The notes under the pieces: model-generated
Database searches by the model: none
What the model saw: only the letters and a program-made list of their open reading frames with translations
What the model was told of the DNA's origin: nothing
Program-made: the position numbers and the translations under genes
Part shown: in pieces, positions 1-8,848 of the stretch
Layout: every line of letters starts with the position of its first letter
How positions within the stretch are numbered: the first letter of the stretch is position 1
DNA from: Bacteroidia bacterium
Lineage (GTDB): Bacteria; Bacteroidota; Bacteroidia; Flavobacteriales; Flavobacteriaceae
Assembly (NCBI GenBank): GCA_030428705.1
Contig: JAUIDI010000001.1
Span: forward strand, 1 to 64,000
Direction: 5' to 3'
Length of the DNA: 64,000 bases

Positions 1-1759
1 TTATGTCACCGGCGAGTTCGCCTACATCGTCTTTGCTGGTGATAAGGATTCCGACGGTACTTTACAGGAGAGCTTTTTCAGGAACATCGTCCTGAGGGAA
101 GGAGACAATTTGCTAAAGATTAATGGAGTTGGCCGCCCCGTAAGCAACTACGACCCCGGAGCGCAGGACAATGGCGATTATGAGATACAGGACGATGGCA
201 GCACGCTCCGTTTGTCGGGCAATGCTTGGAAGAAAGCTCGTCTGAACTATACCCTCACAGAAAATACGATACTGGAGTTCGAGATGAAGGTGACTGGCCT
301 TGGAGAGATCCATGGAATCGGCTTCGACAACGATAATGTTTTGGGCGGCCAAGAACCTTGGCTTTTTGAGTTCGCGGGCTCTCAGACTAATTACGGTGAC
401 CAAACCTATCGCACTTATACTGGAAACGGATGGGTATCTTTCTCTATACCGGTGGGCAAGCACCTTACTGGTAATTTTGCCTACATCGTCTTCGCCGGCG
501 ACAAGGACTCCGATGGAGTCTTACAGGAAAGCTTTTTCCGGAACGTTACTCTTAAAGAAGTCACTGACGATCTGTTCAAGATAAATGACATTGGTCAAGA
601 GGTCAGTTCCTACGACACTGGAACTCAGGACAATGGTGATTATGAGATACAAGACGATGGTAGCACGCTCCATTTGTCGGGCAACGCCTGGAAGAAAGTG
701 CCACTCGATTATACGGTCACCGAGAACACGATACTCGAGTTTGACATAAAGGTTACGGGGTTGGGCGAAATACATGGTATCGGCTTCGACAACGACAACG
801 TGCTCGGAGGCCGTGATACATGGCTCTTCCAATTTGCGGGCACGCAGACCGATTATGGAGATCGGACCTATCATACGTACTCTAGTGACGACTGGGTATC
901 ATTTTCGATACCGGTTGGCGATTATATCGCAGGTGATTTTAACTACATTGTCTTCGCTGGCGACAAGGACTCCGACGGTACTTTACAGGAGAGCTTTTTC
1001 AGGAATATCGTACTGAGGGAGGGCGACGGCCTTCTTAACATAAATGGCACGGGCCGCCCTGTGAGCAGTTATGACCCCGGAGCTCAGGACAACGGTGATT
1101 ACAGAGTTCAAGACGGTGGCAGCACGCTCCATTTGTCGGGCAACGCCTGGAAGAAGGCCGAGCTCGGCTATGGCATCACCCCTGGTACCGTATTGGAGTT
1201 TGAGATGAAGGTGACGGGTCTTGGAGAGATTCATGGAATCGGTTTTGACAACGACGACAGGCTTGGGGGGACAGGGTCTTGGCTTTTCGAGTTCGCGGGC
1301 ACGCAGATGGACTATGGTATCCAGCAGTACCGCACGTACTCGGGCAACGACTGGGTATCGTTCTCGGTACCTATTGGCGATTATGTCACCGGCGAGTTCG
1401 CCTACATCGTCTTTGCTGGTGATAAGGATTCCGACGGTACTTTACAGGAGAGCTTTTTCAGGAACATCGTCCTGAGGGAGAATGGTGTTGGCCTATCGAG
1501 TAAATTGAATCTTAGTGTAATGAAGATACACCCAAATCCCGCAAGGGAAAAGATATTTGTTGACTTCGAAAGCACCAATACACCGGAAATGGTGCGGATG
1601 GAACTGTACGATATGACCGGACGTCTGGTACGTGTTGTGGCCAAAGGGTCATTGGATCGACCAATAGCCGTTGATGACCTTAAATCAGGAATCTATTTAT
1701 TAAAGACGACAGATACAAATGGGCGCGAATATATGAAACGTGTAGTCATTAAACATTGA
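1..1759 (+). CDS. Secreted tandem-repeat protein with type IX sorting domain (5' partial)
   Basis: The reading frame is open from base 2, so the gene starts outside the window. The visible protein is the end of one repeat, three complete repeats of 153-154 residues, and a C-terminal sorting domain (about the last 80 residues) with the pattern IHPNPAREKIFVDF, LYDMTGRLV and SGIYLLK typical of por/type IX secretion cargo. Each repeat carries the same blocks (INGxGRPVSxYDPGAQDNGDY, LSGNAWKK, KVTGLGEIHGIGFDND, SFFRNIVLRE), which suggests a beta-sandwich. I recall similar modules attached to secreted polysaccharide-degrading enzymes, so carbohydrate binding is plausible but not shown. The catalytic part, if any, would lie upstream. 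Sorting-domain call is firm; function of the repeats is inference. Confidence 0.85.
   Translation, partial: YVTGEFAYIVFAGDKDSDGTLQESFFRNIVLREGDNLLKINGVGRPVSNYDPGAQDNGDYEIQDDGSTLRLSGNAWKKARLNYTLTENTILEFEMKVTGLGEIHGIGFDNDNVLGGQEPWLFEFAGSQTNYGDQTYRTYTGNGWVSFSIPVGKHLTGNFAYIVFAGDKDSDGVLQESFFRNVTLKEVTDDLFKINDIGQEVSSYDTGTQDNGDYEIQDDGSTLHLSGNAWKKVPLDYTVTENTILEFDIKVTGLGEIHGIGFDNDNVLGGRDTWLFQFAGTQTDYGDRTYHTYSSDDWVSFSIPVGDYIAGDFNYIVFAGDKDSDGTLQESFFRNIVLREGDGLLNINGTGRPVSSYDPGAQDNGDYRVQDGGSTLHLSGNAWKKAELGYGITPGTVLEFEMKVTGLGEIHGIGFDNDDRLGGTGSWLFEFAGTQMDYGIQQYRTYSGNDWVSFSVPIGDYVTGEFAYIVFAGDKDSDGTLQESFFRNIVLRENGVGLSSKLNLSVMKIHPNPAREKIFVDFESTNTPEMVRMELYDMTGRLVRVVAKGSLDRPIAVDDLKSGIYLLKTTDTNGREYMKRVVIKH
110..1486 (+). 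repeat. Three tandem 459-462 bp coding repeats
   Basis: Units begin near 110, 572 and 1031. Bases 1-99, the end of a preceding unit, are identical to 1381-1479, the end of the last unit, although other parts of the units differ at many positions. This points to recent duplication or gene conversion inside the array. Confidence 0.9.
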
Positions 1760-1775
1760 TTAAATAGTATTTAGC

Positions 1776-1810
1776 AAAAAAGGGGAAGCCAGTATGGTTC
1801 CCCTTTTTTT
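1776..1810. terminator. Bidirectional terminator between the repeat protein and yebC
   Basis: An A-run, GGGGAAGCC, a short loop and GGTTCCCC followed by seven T form a stem flanked by A and T runs on both strands, between two converging genes. Confidence 0.8.
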
Positions 1811-1826
1811 AATGTTTAGAAGTTGA

Positions 1827-2537
1827 TTATTCCTGCATCGTATGATATACGTTCTGTACATCATCGTCCTCCTCAATCTTTTCTAGTAGTTTTTCGACAT
1901 CGGCAACTTCTTCTTCGGTCAATTGTTTGGTCACTTGTGGAATACGTTCAAATCCTGAAGAAAGGATTTCAATGCCACGGTTCTCCAATTCCTTTTGAAT
2001 AGCACCAAAACTTTCGAAAGGCGCATAGATCAAGATACCGTCATCATCGACAAAAACCTCTTCGGCTCCGAAATCGATCATATCGAGTTCAAGCTCTTCC
2101 GGGTCGATGCCTTCGGCCGGAATTCTAAAATTGCAAGTATGGTCGAACATAAATTCTACAGAACCCGAAGTACCCAAGCTACCGTCACATTTGTTAAAAT
2201 AGCTTCTGATGTTCGCAACGGTACGAGTATTGTTGTCAGTGGCCGTTTCGATAAGAATGGCGATGCCATGCGGTGCGTAGCCTTCAAAAAGCACTTCTTT
2301 GTAATCACCCAGGCTTTTATCGCTTGCACGTTTGATCGCCCTTTCGATATTATCTTTGGGCATATTGACCGACTTTGCATTCTGGATGACCGCACGCAAG
2401 CGTGAATTGGAATCTGGATCTGGGCCACCTTCCTTCACGGCAATGACGATATCTTTTCCAATACGTGTAAAAGCTTTGGACATGGCGGACCAACGCTTCA
2501 TCTTTCTTGCTTTTCGAAACTCAAAAGCTCTTCCCAT
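1827..2537 (-). CDS. yebC: YebC/PmpR (TACO1) family protein
   Basis: The 236-residue protein has the usual YebC length and motifs: GRAFEFRKARK at the N-terminus (in place of the common AGHSKWANIKHRK), FTRIGKDIVIAVKEGGPDPDSN, a PKDNIERAIKRA helix, EGYAPHGIAILIE and the acidic C-terminal domain. Family members were long described as DNA-binding regulators; more recent work on TACO1/YebC supports a translation-factor role that relieves ribosome stalling. It is cytoplasmic. It lies last in a minus-strand group after gcvT, an epimerase and phhB, with a 67 bp gap to phhB. Confidence 0.93.
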   Translation of the reverse strand: MGRAFEFRKARKMKRWSAMSKAFTRIGKDIVIAVKEGGPDPDSNSRLRAVIQNAKSVNMPKDNIERAIKRASDKSLGDYKEVLFEGYAPHGIAILIETATDNNTRTVANIRSYFNKCDGSLGTSGSVEFMFDHTCNFRIPAEGIDPEELELDMIDFGAEEVFVDDDGILIYAPFESFGAIQKELENRGIEILSSGFERIPQVTKQLTEEEVADVEKLLEKIEEDDDVQNVYHTMQE

Positions 2538-2604
2538 TTCTTAACTTGATAAATTAGACGATCGCAAATTTAAAAAAAGTTGGGGTATCGTTTTCAATAC
2601 CGCA

Positions 2605-2892
2605 CTATTCGGCGTCGATAATTCGTTCTATCGCATGGGCAAGCTCAAAGTCTTTTTCGGTAACCCCTCCTGCGTCATGTGTATTCAATCTAATATTCAA
2701 GGAGTTATAGACATTGCTCCAATCCGGGTGGTGATTTTGGGCCTCACATTCGAAGGCGATTAGGGTCATTACCGAAAAGGCTTCCTTGAAATTTTTGAAT
2801 TCAAATGAGGCCTCAATGGCCCCATCTACATATTCCCAGCCTTCTAGCTTTTCCAACCGCTCCTCTATGGTTCGTTCCGATAGTTTTTCCAT
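2605..2892 (-). CDS. phhB: 4a-hydroxytetrahydrobiopterin dehydratase (PCD/DCoH)
   Basis: A 95-residue protein, the normal size for pterin-4a-carbinolamine dehydratase, which recycles the pterin cofactor of aromatic amino acid hydroxylases. It keeps the signature EAQNHHPDWSNVYNSLNI with the paired histidines and the downstream THDAGGVTEKDF block that form the active site. No phenylalanine hydroxylase gene is visible in the window. The gene is 42 bp downstream of the epimerase gene and probably cotranscribed with it. Confidence 0.93.
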   Translation of the reverse strand: MEKLSERTIEERLEKLEGWEYVDGAIEASFEFKNFKEAFSVMTLIAFECEAQNHHPDWSNVYNSLNIRLNTHDAGGVTEKDFELAHAIERIIDAE

Positions 2893-2934
2893 GGATACTT
2901 TTTTGGTTAAAGATAAGAAAGTGCCATTGTTTCA

Positions 2935-3762
2935 TCAACCCAAAATATGATGGTCGATGATATCTTGCGCGCACGCCCTTAGATTTTTTGGAAGATTGTT
3001 ATCCTTGGGTAAAACGGCCAAATATCGTTCTTCATTGGTGGTGTATACTCTTTTATAAATCGGATTGAAATTGCCGATGCGCTCTACGATTTCTTTGATG
3101 AAATCTTCATGGTGTACCAAGTCGATACTTCCCAAATGGAATATGCCCGTTTTATCATGGTTGATAAGATAATGTATTTGTTGGGTCAACTTATCGTCGT
3201 TGGTGACATTGATGACGAGGTTCGGAAAGACCTCGACAGGTTCATTTTGCCAGATAAGGTTCTTTATTTCCTTGATACGCGGCGAACCGTTGCCAAAGAC
3301 CATGGGCAACCTAAGAATGGCCATTTTCTTTTTCGGAAGCCGCAACAACATGTTCTCGATCTTGATTTTTAAACGCCCATAGACGCTTTCTGAAAGGGTT
3401 TTGTCGTTTTCGTACGAAGGATATTTGCTATAAGCATCAAAAACATTGGCCGAAGAGAGAAAATAGAGTTTGCAGTCACGCCCCGAAATATATTCTGTGA
3501 GATGCTGGTGCGCCTGTACCTGTGCCGCAAAATTGCCCCGAAGGGCCGAAATGATTATTTGGGGACGTATTTTTTCCAATAGTTGGAAAACGTCGTCCTC
3601 TTGCATATCGTAACGAAAGAATTTCTGGTTTTCCTCAAATGTCCTTCGGGCATTGAGATAAGTGCCATAGGTATCAAAATAGTTGCAGAGTTCTTTGTAA
3701 ATGGCATTGCCAAGAAATCCGCTCCCTCCTAAAATCAATATTTTTTTGCCTCCTTCTTCCAA
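2935..3762 (-). CDS. NAD(P)-dependent epimerase/dehydratase-like (RmlD/SDR) protein
   Basis: An extended short-chain dehydrogenase fold: an N-terminal Rossmann motif (ILILGGSGFLG), a serine in the FLSSANVFD block, and the YGRLK pair (Tyr-x-x-x-Lys) expected of the catalytic site. The length of 275 residues and absence of a long substrate domain resemble RmlD-like sugar-nucleotide reductases, but the substrate cannot be read. The only in-frame starts after the upstream gcvT stop are TTG codons; TTG at 3762 keeps the first beta strand. A strong GGAGG lies only 10-12 bases before another TTG (about 3738), so the true start is uncertain. The gene follows gcvT after 27 bp. Confidence 0.75.
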   Translation of the reverse strand: MEEGGKKILILGGSGFLGNAIYKELCNYFDTYGTYLNARRTFEENQKFFRYDMQEDDVFQLLEKIRPQIIISALRGNFAAQVQAHQHLTEYISGRDCKLYFLSSANVFDAYSKYPSYENDKTLSESVYGRLKIKIENMLLRLPKKKMAILRLPMVFGNGSPRIKEIKNLIWQNEPVEVFPNLVINVTNDDKLTQQIHYLINHDKTGIFHLGSIDLVHHEDFIKEIVERIGNFNPIYKRVYTTNEERYLAVLPKDNNLPKNLRACAQDIIDHHILG

Positions 3763-3789
3763 GCTTCCCTTTCGTTTGGCACGGTTGTA

Positions 3790-4875
3790 TTATCCTTTGT
3801 AAAAAGGAAGTTTGACCACGGTGGCCGGTACGGCGTTTTTGCGTATTTGAATATGGATTTTGCTCCCGATTTCGGAAAATATCACCGGTACATAACCGAG
3901 TCCGATACCTTTTCCTAAAGATGGGGACATGGTACCCGAAGTCACTATTCCGATTTTTTTGCCATTTCCATCTACGATGTCATAACCATGGCGCGGAATT
4001 CCACGGTCATTCAATTCGAAAGCGATTAGTTTCCTTTCGGGGCCATGTGCTTTTTCTTTGGCCAGGGCCTCATTATTGACGAAATCTTTTGTGAATTTGG
4101 TTATCCAACCAAGTCCTGCCTCAAAAGGAGAGGTGGTATCGTCGATATCGTTTCCGTAAAGACAGTATCCCATTTCAAGACGCAATGTATCCCTAGCGGC
4201 CAATCCTATAGGTTTGATGCCAAAATCGGCGCCTGCCTCAAAAACTCTGTCCCAGACCTGTTTTACTTCCTCGTTCTTGCAATAGATTTCAAATCCTCCA
4301 GATCCGGTATATCCGGTGGCGGAAATTATCACATAGTCGATTCCGGCAAAATCGGCGACGACAAAATTATAGAACTTGATTTCGGCGAGATCTACCGAGG
4401 TCAAACTTTGCATAGCCTCGACGGCTTTTGGCCCCTGAATGGCCAAAAGGGAATAGTTTTCCGAAAGGTCGCGCATTTCGGCATTGAATTCGGTGTTGTA
4501 TTTTGAAATATGGTTCCAGTCTTTTTCGATGTTCGAAGCATTGACCACCAATAAATACTGATCTTCTTTGATACGATAGACGATAAGATCATCGACAATA
4601 CCCCCGGTTTCGTTAGGAAGACAGCTATATTGGGCCTTTCCGATGGTCAACTTCGAGGCATCGTTTGAAGTGACTTTTTGAATAAGGTCCAATGCCGTTG
4701 GCCCGGTAATCAAAAATTCTCCCATGTGCGAAACATCAAAAACACCCACGCCCTTGCGAACTGTCTCGTGTTCTATGTTCACACCTTCATATGAAACGGG
4801 CATGTTGTAACCGGCGAACGGTACCATTTTGGCACCGAGCGCTTCATGTGTTTTCGTTAGGGCGGTATCTTTCAT
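3790..4875 (-). CDS. gcvT: Glycine cleavage system aminomethyltransferase (T protein)
   Basis: A full-length T protein of the glycine cleavage complex, transferring the methylene group from the H-protein-bound aminomethyl intermediate to tetrahydrofolate. Diagnostic blocks are [50 protein letters not shown] and the folate-site [20 protein letters not shown]. The start at 4875 ([10 protein letters not shown]) matches the usual family start; an ATG three codons upstream (4884) is also possible. It heads a minus-strand group and is divergent from the aminopeptidase gene. GcvH and GcvP genes are not in the window. Confidence 0.96.
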   Translation of the reverse strand: MKDTALTKTHEALGAKMVPFAGYNMPVSYEGVNIEHETVRKGVGVFDVSHMGEFLITGPTALDLIQKVTSNDASKLTIGKAQYSCLPNETGGIVDDLIVYRIKEDQYLLVVNASNIEKDWNHISKYNTEFNAEMRDLSENYSLLAIQGPKAVEAMQSLTSVDLAEIKFYNFVVADFAGIDYVIISATGYTGSGGFEIYCKNEEVKQVWDRVFEAGADFGIKPIGLAARDTLRLEMGYCLYGNDIDDTTSPFEAGLGWITKFTKDFVNNEALAKEKAHGPERKLIAFELNDRGIPRHGYDIVDGNGKKIGIVTSGTMSPSLGKGIGLGYVPVIFSEIGSKIHIQIRKNAVPATVVKLPFYKG

Positions 4876-5020
4876 AACCATCATGATTTTTGCTGGGCAA
4901 ATTTATTGAAATAAATAGGGAAACTCTTGTTCGAAGTCGGTATGTTTTTCACAATTTTATGTTAGCCGAGGCATGTTGGTATTACAAAAAATGGTACTTT
5001 GAGCCATTAAAACCTTTCAA

Positions 5021-6634
5021 ATGTTCCGGACATTACTTTTTCCAATTGTCTTTTTGATAACCATCAATGCGTGGGCGCAAGATACCCCTACCGACTTTTT
5101 ATCCGCTGATTTTCATAAAGAAAGAAGGAATTTGGTCCGTCAGATGATGCCGCCCAATAGTGTAGTGGTACTGTTCGCCAATGCAGAACGCAACCGTGCG
5201 AACGATGTAGACTATGTTTATCATCAAGATCCCGATTTTTATTATTTGACGGGATACAAAGAACCCAATGCCGTTTTAGTACTATTTTCCGAAAACCAAA
5301 AAGATAATGAAGGTAAAGAATATAACGAGCTTTTTTATGTACAGGAACGAGATCCTTTGGCCGAGCAGTGGAACGGTAAGCGATTGGGCGTTGAAGGTGT
5401 AAAAAAGAAACTGGGTTTTGAGAAAGTTTTTAATGGTGGTGAATTCAGTAAAGCGGATATCGATTTTACTTCGTTCAATAAGGTCTCGTTTTTCGATTTC
5501 GAAAATGATGTCAGGGATAAGAGAGGCGAGGCCGACTTATACGACTTGATCAAAACCTTCAAGATAAAAGCGGAATATCCAGCTGATTACAGCGCAACGA
5601 AACAGCAATTGTACACTAGAATACAGTCCACCGATATCGAGAACAGTGCCAATGTCGCGCAGACCTTGGGACGTTATTTGAATTATGACGAGAAATTAAA
5701 AGATGATGAATTGCTGAACGGATTTGTAAACGCCAAAGACGATGCCATACGCAATGAGATCAAACAAAAAGTGAGTTTAAAACTGGATGCCAACAACCTT
5801 GATTCAAGTATAATCTCGGAAATTATGGCGACGTTGCGCGAGACCAAGACCGAAGAAGAATTGGTATTGTTGAAGAAAGCCGTTGAAATTTCGGCCGTGG
5901 GTCAAATTGAAGTCATGAAGGCCATGCATCCCAATATGTCTGAAACAGAGATTCAAGGGGTGCATGAATATGTGTATAAGAAATATGGTGCCGAATACGA
6001 GGGATATCCTTCCATAGTCGGTGCTGGAAACAATGGCTGTATTTTGCACTATATCGAGAACAATAAGACCCAAGTGGGTAATGATCTTGTCTTGATGGAT
6101 CTTGGGGCGGAATATCATGGGTATACGGCCGATGTCACTAGGACCATTCCTGCAAATGGAAAGTTCAGTCCGGAACAAAAACTTATATACGATATCGTTT
6201 ATGATGCCCAGGAAGCCGGTATCAAGGCAAGTGTTGTCGGTGCGCCTTTTCAGGCACCCGGAAGGGCTTCGAGCGAGGTGGTCGCCCAAGGACTTATCAA
6301 ACTCGGTATCATTAATGAAGCCAAGGATGCCCGAACCTATTTTCCCCACGGTACCTCACATTATTTGGGATTGGACGTGCACGACAAAGGTACGTACGGA
6401 GCCTTTAAAGCCAATACGGTCATTACGGTCGAACCCGGAATTTATATTCCCGAGGGAAGTGATTGCGACAAGAAATGGTGGGGTATCGCCGTGCGCATCG
6501 AAGATGATATCTTGATCACGGATAACTGCCCGGTCAATCTTTCCGCAATGGCGCCACGAACTACCGAAGCTATTGAAGCCATGATGAAGCAACCGAGTCC
6601 GTTGGATGATTTTGTACTTCCCGAATTGGATTAA
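5021..6634 (+). CDS. Secreted Xaa-Pro aminopeptidase (M24B)
   Basis: A 537-residue aminopeptidase P family protein that removes N-terminal residues preceding proline. Residues 1-19 form a signal peptide ending WAQ, so it should act in the periplasm or outside. The N-terminal half (about 30-180) is the AMP_N domain; the C-terminal pita-bread domain holds the five metal ligands Asp360, Asp371, His447 (in HGTSHYLGLDVHD), Glu471 (VEPGIYI) and Glu494 (VRIEDD). All ligands are intact. The stop overlaps the stop of converging thrC. Confidence 0.95.
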   Translation: MFRTLLFPIVFLITINAWAQDTPTDFLSADFHKERRNLVRQMMPPNSVVVLFANAERNRANDVDYVYHQDPDFYYLTGYKEPNAVLVLFSENQKDNEGKEYNELFYVQERDPLAEQWNGKRLGVEGVKKKLGFEKVFNGGEFSKADIDFTSFNKVSFFDFENDVRDKRGEADLYDLIKTFKIKAEYPADYSATKQQLYTRIQSTDIENSANVAQTLGRYLNYDEKLKDDELLNGFVNAKDDAIRNEIKQKVSLKLDANNLDSSIISEIMATLRETKTEEELVLLKKAVEISAVGQIEVMKAMHPNMSETEIQGVHEYVYKKYGAEYEGYPSIVGAGNNGCILHYIENNKTQVGNDLVLMDLGAEYHGYTADVTRTIPANGKFSPEQKLIYDIVYDAQEAGIKASVVGAPFQAPGRASSEVVAQGLIKLGIINEAKDARTYFPHGTSHYLGLDVHDKGTYGAFKANTVITVEPGIYIPEGSDCDKKWWGIAVRIEDDILITDNCPVNLSAMAPRTTEAIEAMMKQPSPLDDFVLPELD

Positions 6635-7926
6635 CGCGCTAATAGATACGCTTTCAATTCTTCGTATGCTTTTATCCGGATGGATTTTTTCTCCTTGTCC
6701 ATCACTTTCTGAATTTGTGGGGGCAAGGGCAGTTTCTTTCCAATGGCTTCTTCAACGACATCCAAAAATTTTACGGGATGTGCGGTTTCCAAGAAAATGC
6801 CATAATTGTCTGGATGGTCTTCCTGATATTTCTTCAATCCCAAATAACCTACGGCACCGTGCGGATCTGCCAAATAGCCTGAAGTTTTGTGAATATCGGC
6901 CAAAGCCTTTTTAGTCTCGGCATCCGAAAAGGAATAAGAAGAAAGGTTCTTGCTCAACAATTCGAAATCGTCTTGAAACAAATGGCGAATCCTGATGAAG
7001 TTGCTCGGATCGCCGACATCCATGGCATTCGAAATAGTGGCCGTCGAGGGTTTCGGGTCATAACTTTTGGTGCGCATGAATTCGGGAACCGTATCGTTGA
7101 TATTGGTCGAAGCCACAAAATGTTTGACCGGCATGCCCAATTTTTGGGCGACCATACCGGCACAGATATTTCCAAAATTGCCCGAAGGCACGGAAAAAAC
7201 AATTTCCTTTCCCTTGGATTTTGCCTGTTTGTAAGCAAAGAGAAAGTAGAACAATTGCGGTAACCAACGAGCCACATTGATTGAATTGGCCGAAGTCAAT
7301 TTCATTTCCGCTAGAAGATCATCATCCAGAAAAGCGGTCTTTACCATTTTTTGACAATCGTCGAAAGTTCCGTTGACTTCAAGGGCCGTAATATTTTGGC
7401 CTAAGGTCGTTAATTGCCGTTCTTGAATGTCACTGACTTTTCCGCTAGGATAGAGAATGACCACTTTTACTCCTTCCACACCTAAAAAACCATTGGCAAC
7501 GGCACCACCGGTATCACCTGAAGTAGCCACAAGCACGGTAACTTGGGAATTTTCGCCTTCTGAAAAATAACCCAGACAATGGGCCATAAACCGGGCGCCT
7601 ACATCTTTAAAGGCCATGGTCGGGCCGTGAAAAAGTTCCAAGGTGGCAACATTGTTTTCGATTTCGACTACCGGAAAGTCAAAATCCAACGTTTTGGCAA
7701 GAATCTCTTTTAATTTTTCATTGGGAACGTCTTCGGAAACAAATTGATGAATGGCATTGAAGGCTATTTCGGTGTTCGAAAGCTCTTCGATATGTTCAAA
7801 AAAACTTTCGGGAAGCGGTTCAATGGATTCTGGAAAATACAAACCTTTATCCGGTGCAATTCCTGCAATGACAGCTTCTTTAAAGGATACTTTTGGTGCT
7901 TGGCTGTTTAAGCTGTAGAATTTCAT
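6631..7926 (-). CDS. thrC: Threonine synthase
   Basis: Pyridoxal-phosphate enzyme for the last step of threonine synthesis, converting O-phosphohomoserine to threonine. The protein has 431 residues, the long bacterial form. The Schiff-base lysine is Lys107 in GPTMAFKDVGARFM, and the cofactor-phosphate loop appears as VATSGDTGGAVANGF and FSVPSGNFGN. It directly follows thrB with no gap, completing a thrABC operon. Its TAA stop shares the palindrome TTAA with the stop of the converging aminopeptidase gene, leaving no room for a terminator between them. Confidence 0.97.
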   Translation of the reverse strand: MKFYSLNSQAPKVSFKEAVIAGIAPDKGLYFPESIEPLPESFFEHIEELSNTEIAFNAIHQFVSEDVPNEKLKEILAKTLDFDFPVVEIENNVATLELFHGPTMAFKDVGARFMAHCLGYFSEGENSQVTVLVATSGDTGGAVANGFLGVEGVKVVILYPSGKVSDIQERQLTTLGQNITALEVNGTFDDCQKMVKTAFLDDDLLAEMKLTSANSINVARWLPQLFYFLFAYKQAKSKGKEIVFSVPSGNFGNICAGMVAQKLGMPVKHFVASTNINDTVPEFMRTKSYDPKPSTATISNAMDVGDPSNFIRIRHLFQDDFELLSKNLSSYSFSDAETKKALADIHKTSGYLADPHGAVGYLGLKKYQEDHPDNYGIFLETAHPVKFLDVVEEAIGKKLPLPPQIQKVMDKEKKSIRIKAYEELKAYLLAR

Positions 7927-8847
7927 TTATATAACTCTAATTCCTTTTGTATTGATTTTCGAAACATGTACATCATAGTCAATGCCAATATCTTGATAGA
8001 CTTCTTTCATGCTTTCACCTACTTTATTGGCAATCGCTTCACCTTTACAAAAGGCAAAAATCGATGGTCCAGACCCTGAAATACCGCATCCCAAAGCTCC
8101 TGCATTTAGAGCTTCTGATTTCACATTGTCAAAACCGGGAATCAAAATTGAACGGATAGGTTCTACGATATGGTCTTCCAAAGATCTGCCAACCAGATCG
8201 TAATCATTAGTAAAGAGGCCTGCAATAAGACCGCCTACATTGCCCCATTGCTTTATACCTTGGGCAAGTGTAATTTTTGTGCGCAGCACACTCCTTGAAT
8301 CGGAGGTTTTCACTTCTATCTGTGGATGGATGACCGTTGCATACAACTGATCGGGGCTTGGAATCGAAATAACATCCAACGGATTGTAGCTACGAACAAG
8401 GGTAAATCCACCGAATAGGGCAGGGGCCACGTTATCGGCATGGGCCACGCCACTTGCCAATCGTTCGCCTTCCATAGCGAATCGTACCAATTCAATTTTT
8501 GAAAAAGGCCTGCCGAGCAATTCGTTCATTGCCCAGACCGCTCCAGTGGAACTTGCGGCGCTACTGCCAATTCCGCTACCTGCTTTGATTTTTTTGTAAA
8601 TCTCGATTTCGAACCCTCCGTCATAATCACTTGCTTCCAACAAGGCCAGACCGGCTACACCGGCAACATTTTTTTTTGCTTCCAAAGGTAAATCCTGCCC
8701 TGTCAATTTTGTGATACGGATTCCTTTTTTCGAAACCTTGCGAACGACCATTTCATCACCGACAGAATCCAAGGCCACGCCCAAAACATCAAACCCACAG
8801 GAGATGTTGGCGATTGTGGCAGGGCAAAAGACGCGTATTTCCCTCAT
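7927..8847 (-). CDS. thrB: Homoserine kinase
   Basis: GHMP-family kinase that phosphorylates homoserine. The start at 8847 (MREIRVFCPATIANISCGFD) agrees with the typical family N-terminus and lies one base after the thrA stop; an ATG five codons upstream (8862) would overlap thrA by 14 bases. The ATP-binding loop is KAGSGIGSSAASS, and the C-terminal GHMP block GALGCGISGSGPSIF is intact. The arrangement suggests translational coupling with thrA. Confidence 0.96.
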   Translation of the reverse strand: MREIRVFCPATIANISCGFDVLGVALDSVGDEMVVRKVSKKGIRITKLTGQDLPLEAKKNVAGVAGLALLEASDYDGGFEIEIYKKIKAGSGIGSSAASSTGAVWAMNELLGRPFSKIELVRFAMEGERLASGVAHADNVAPALFGGFTLVRSYNPLDVISIPSPDQLYATVIHPQIEVKTSDSRSVLRTKITLAQGIKQWGNVGGLIAGLFTNDYDLVGRSLEDHIVEPIRSILIPGFDNVKSEALNAGALGCGISGSGPSIFAFCKGEAIANKVGESMKEVYQDIGIDYDVHVSKINTKGIRVI

Positions 8848-8848
8848 T

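Noticed and set aside
5804-6349. 181-codon minus-strand frame inside the aminopeptidase gene
   Set aside because: Antisense to the metal-binding domain; composition is that of a reversed coding strand.
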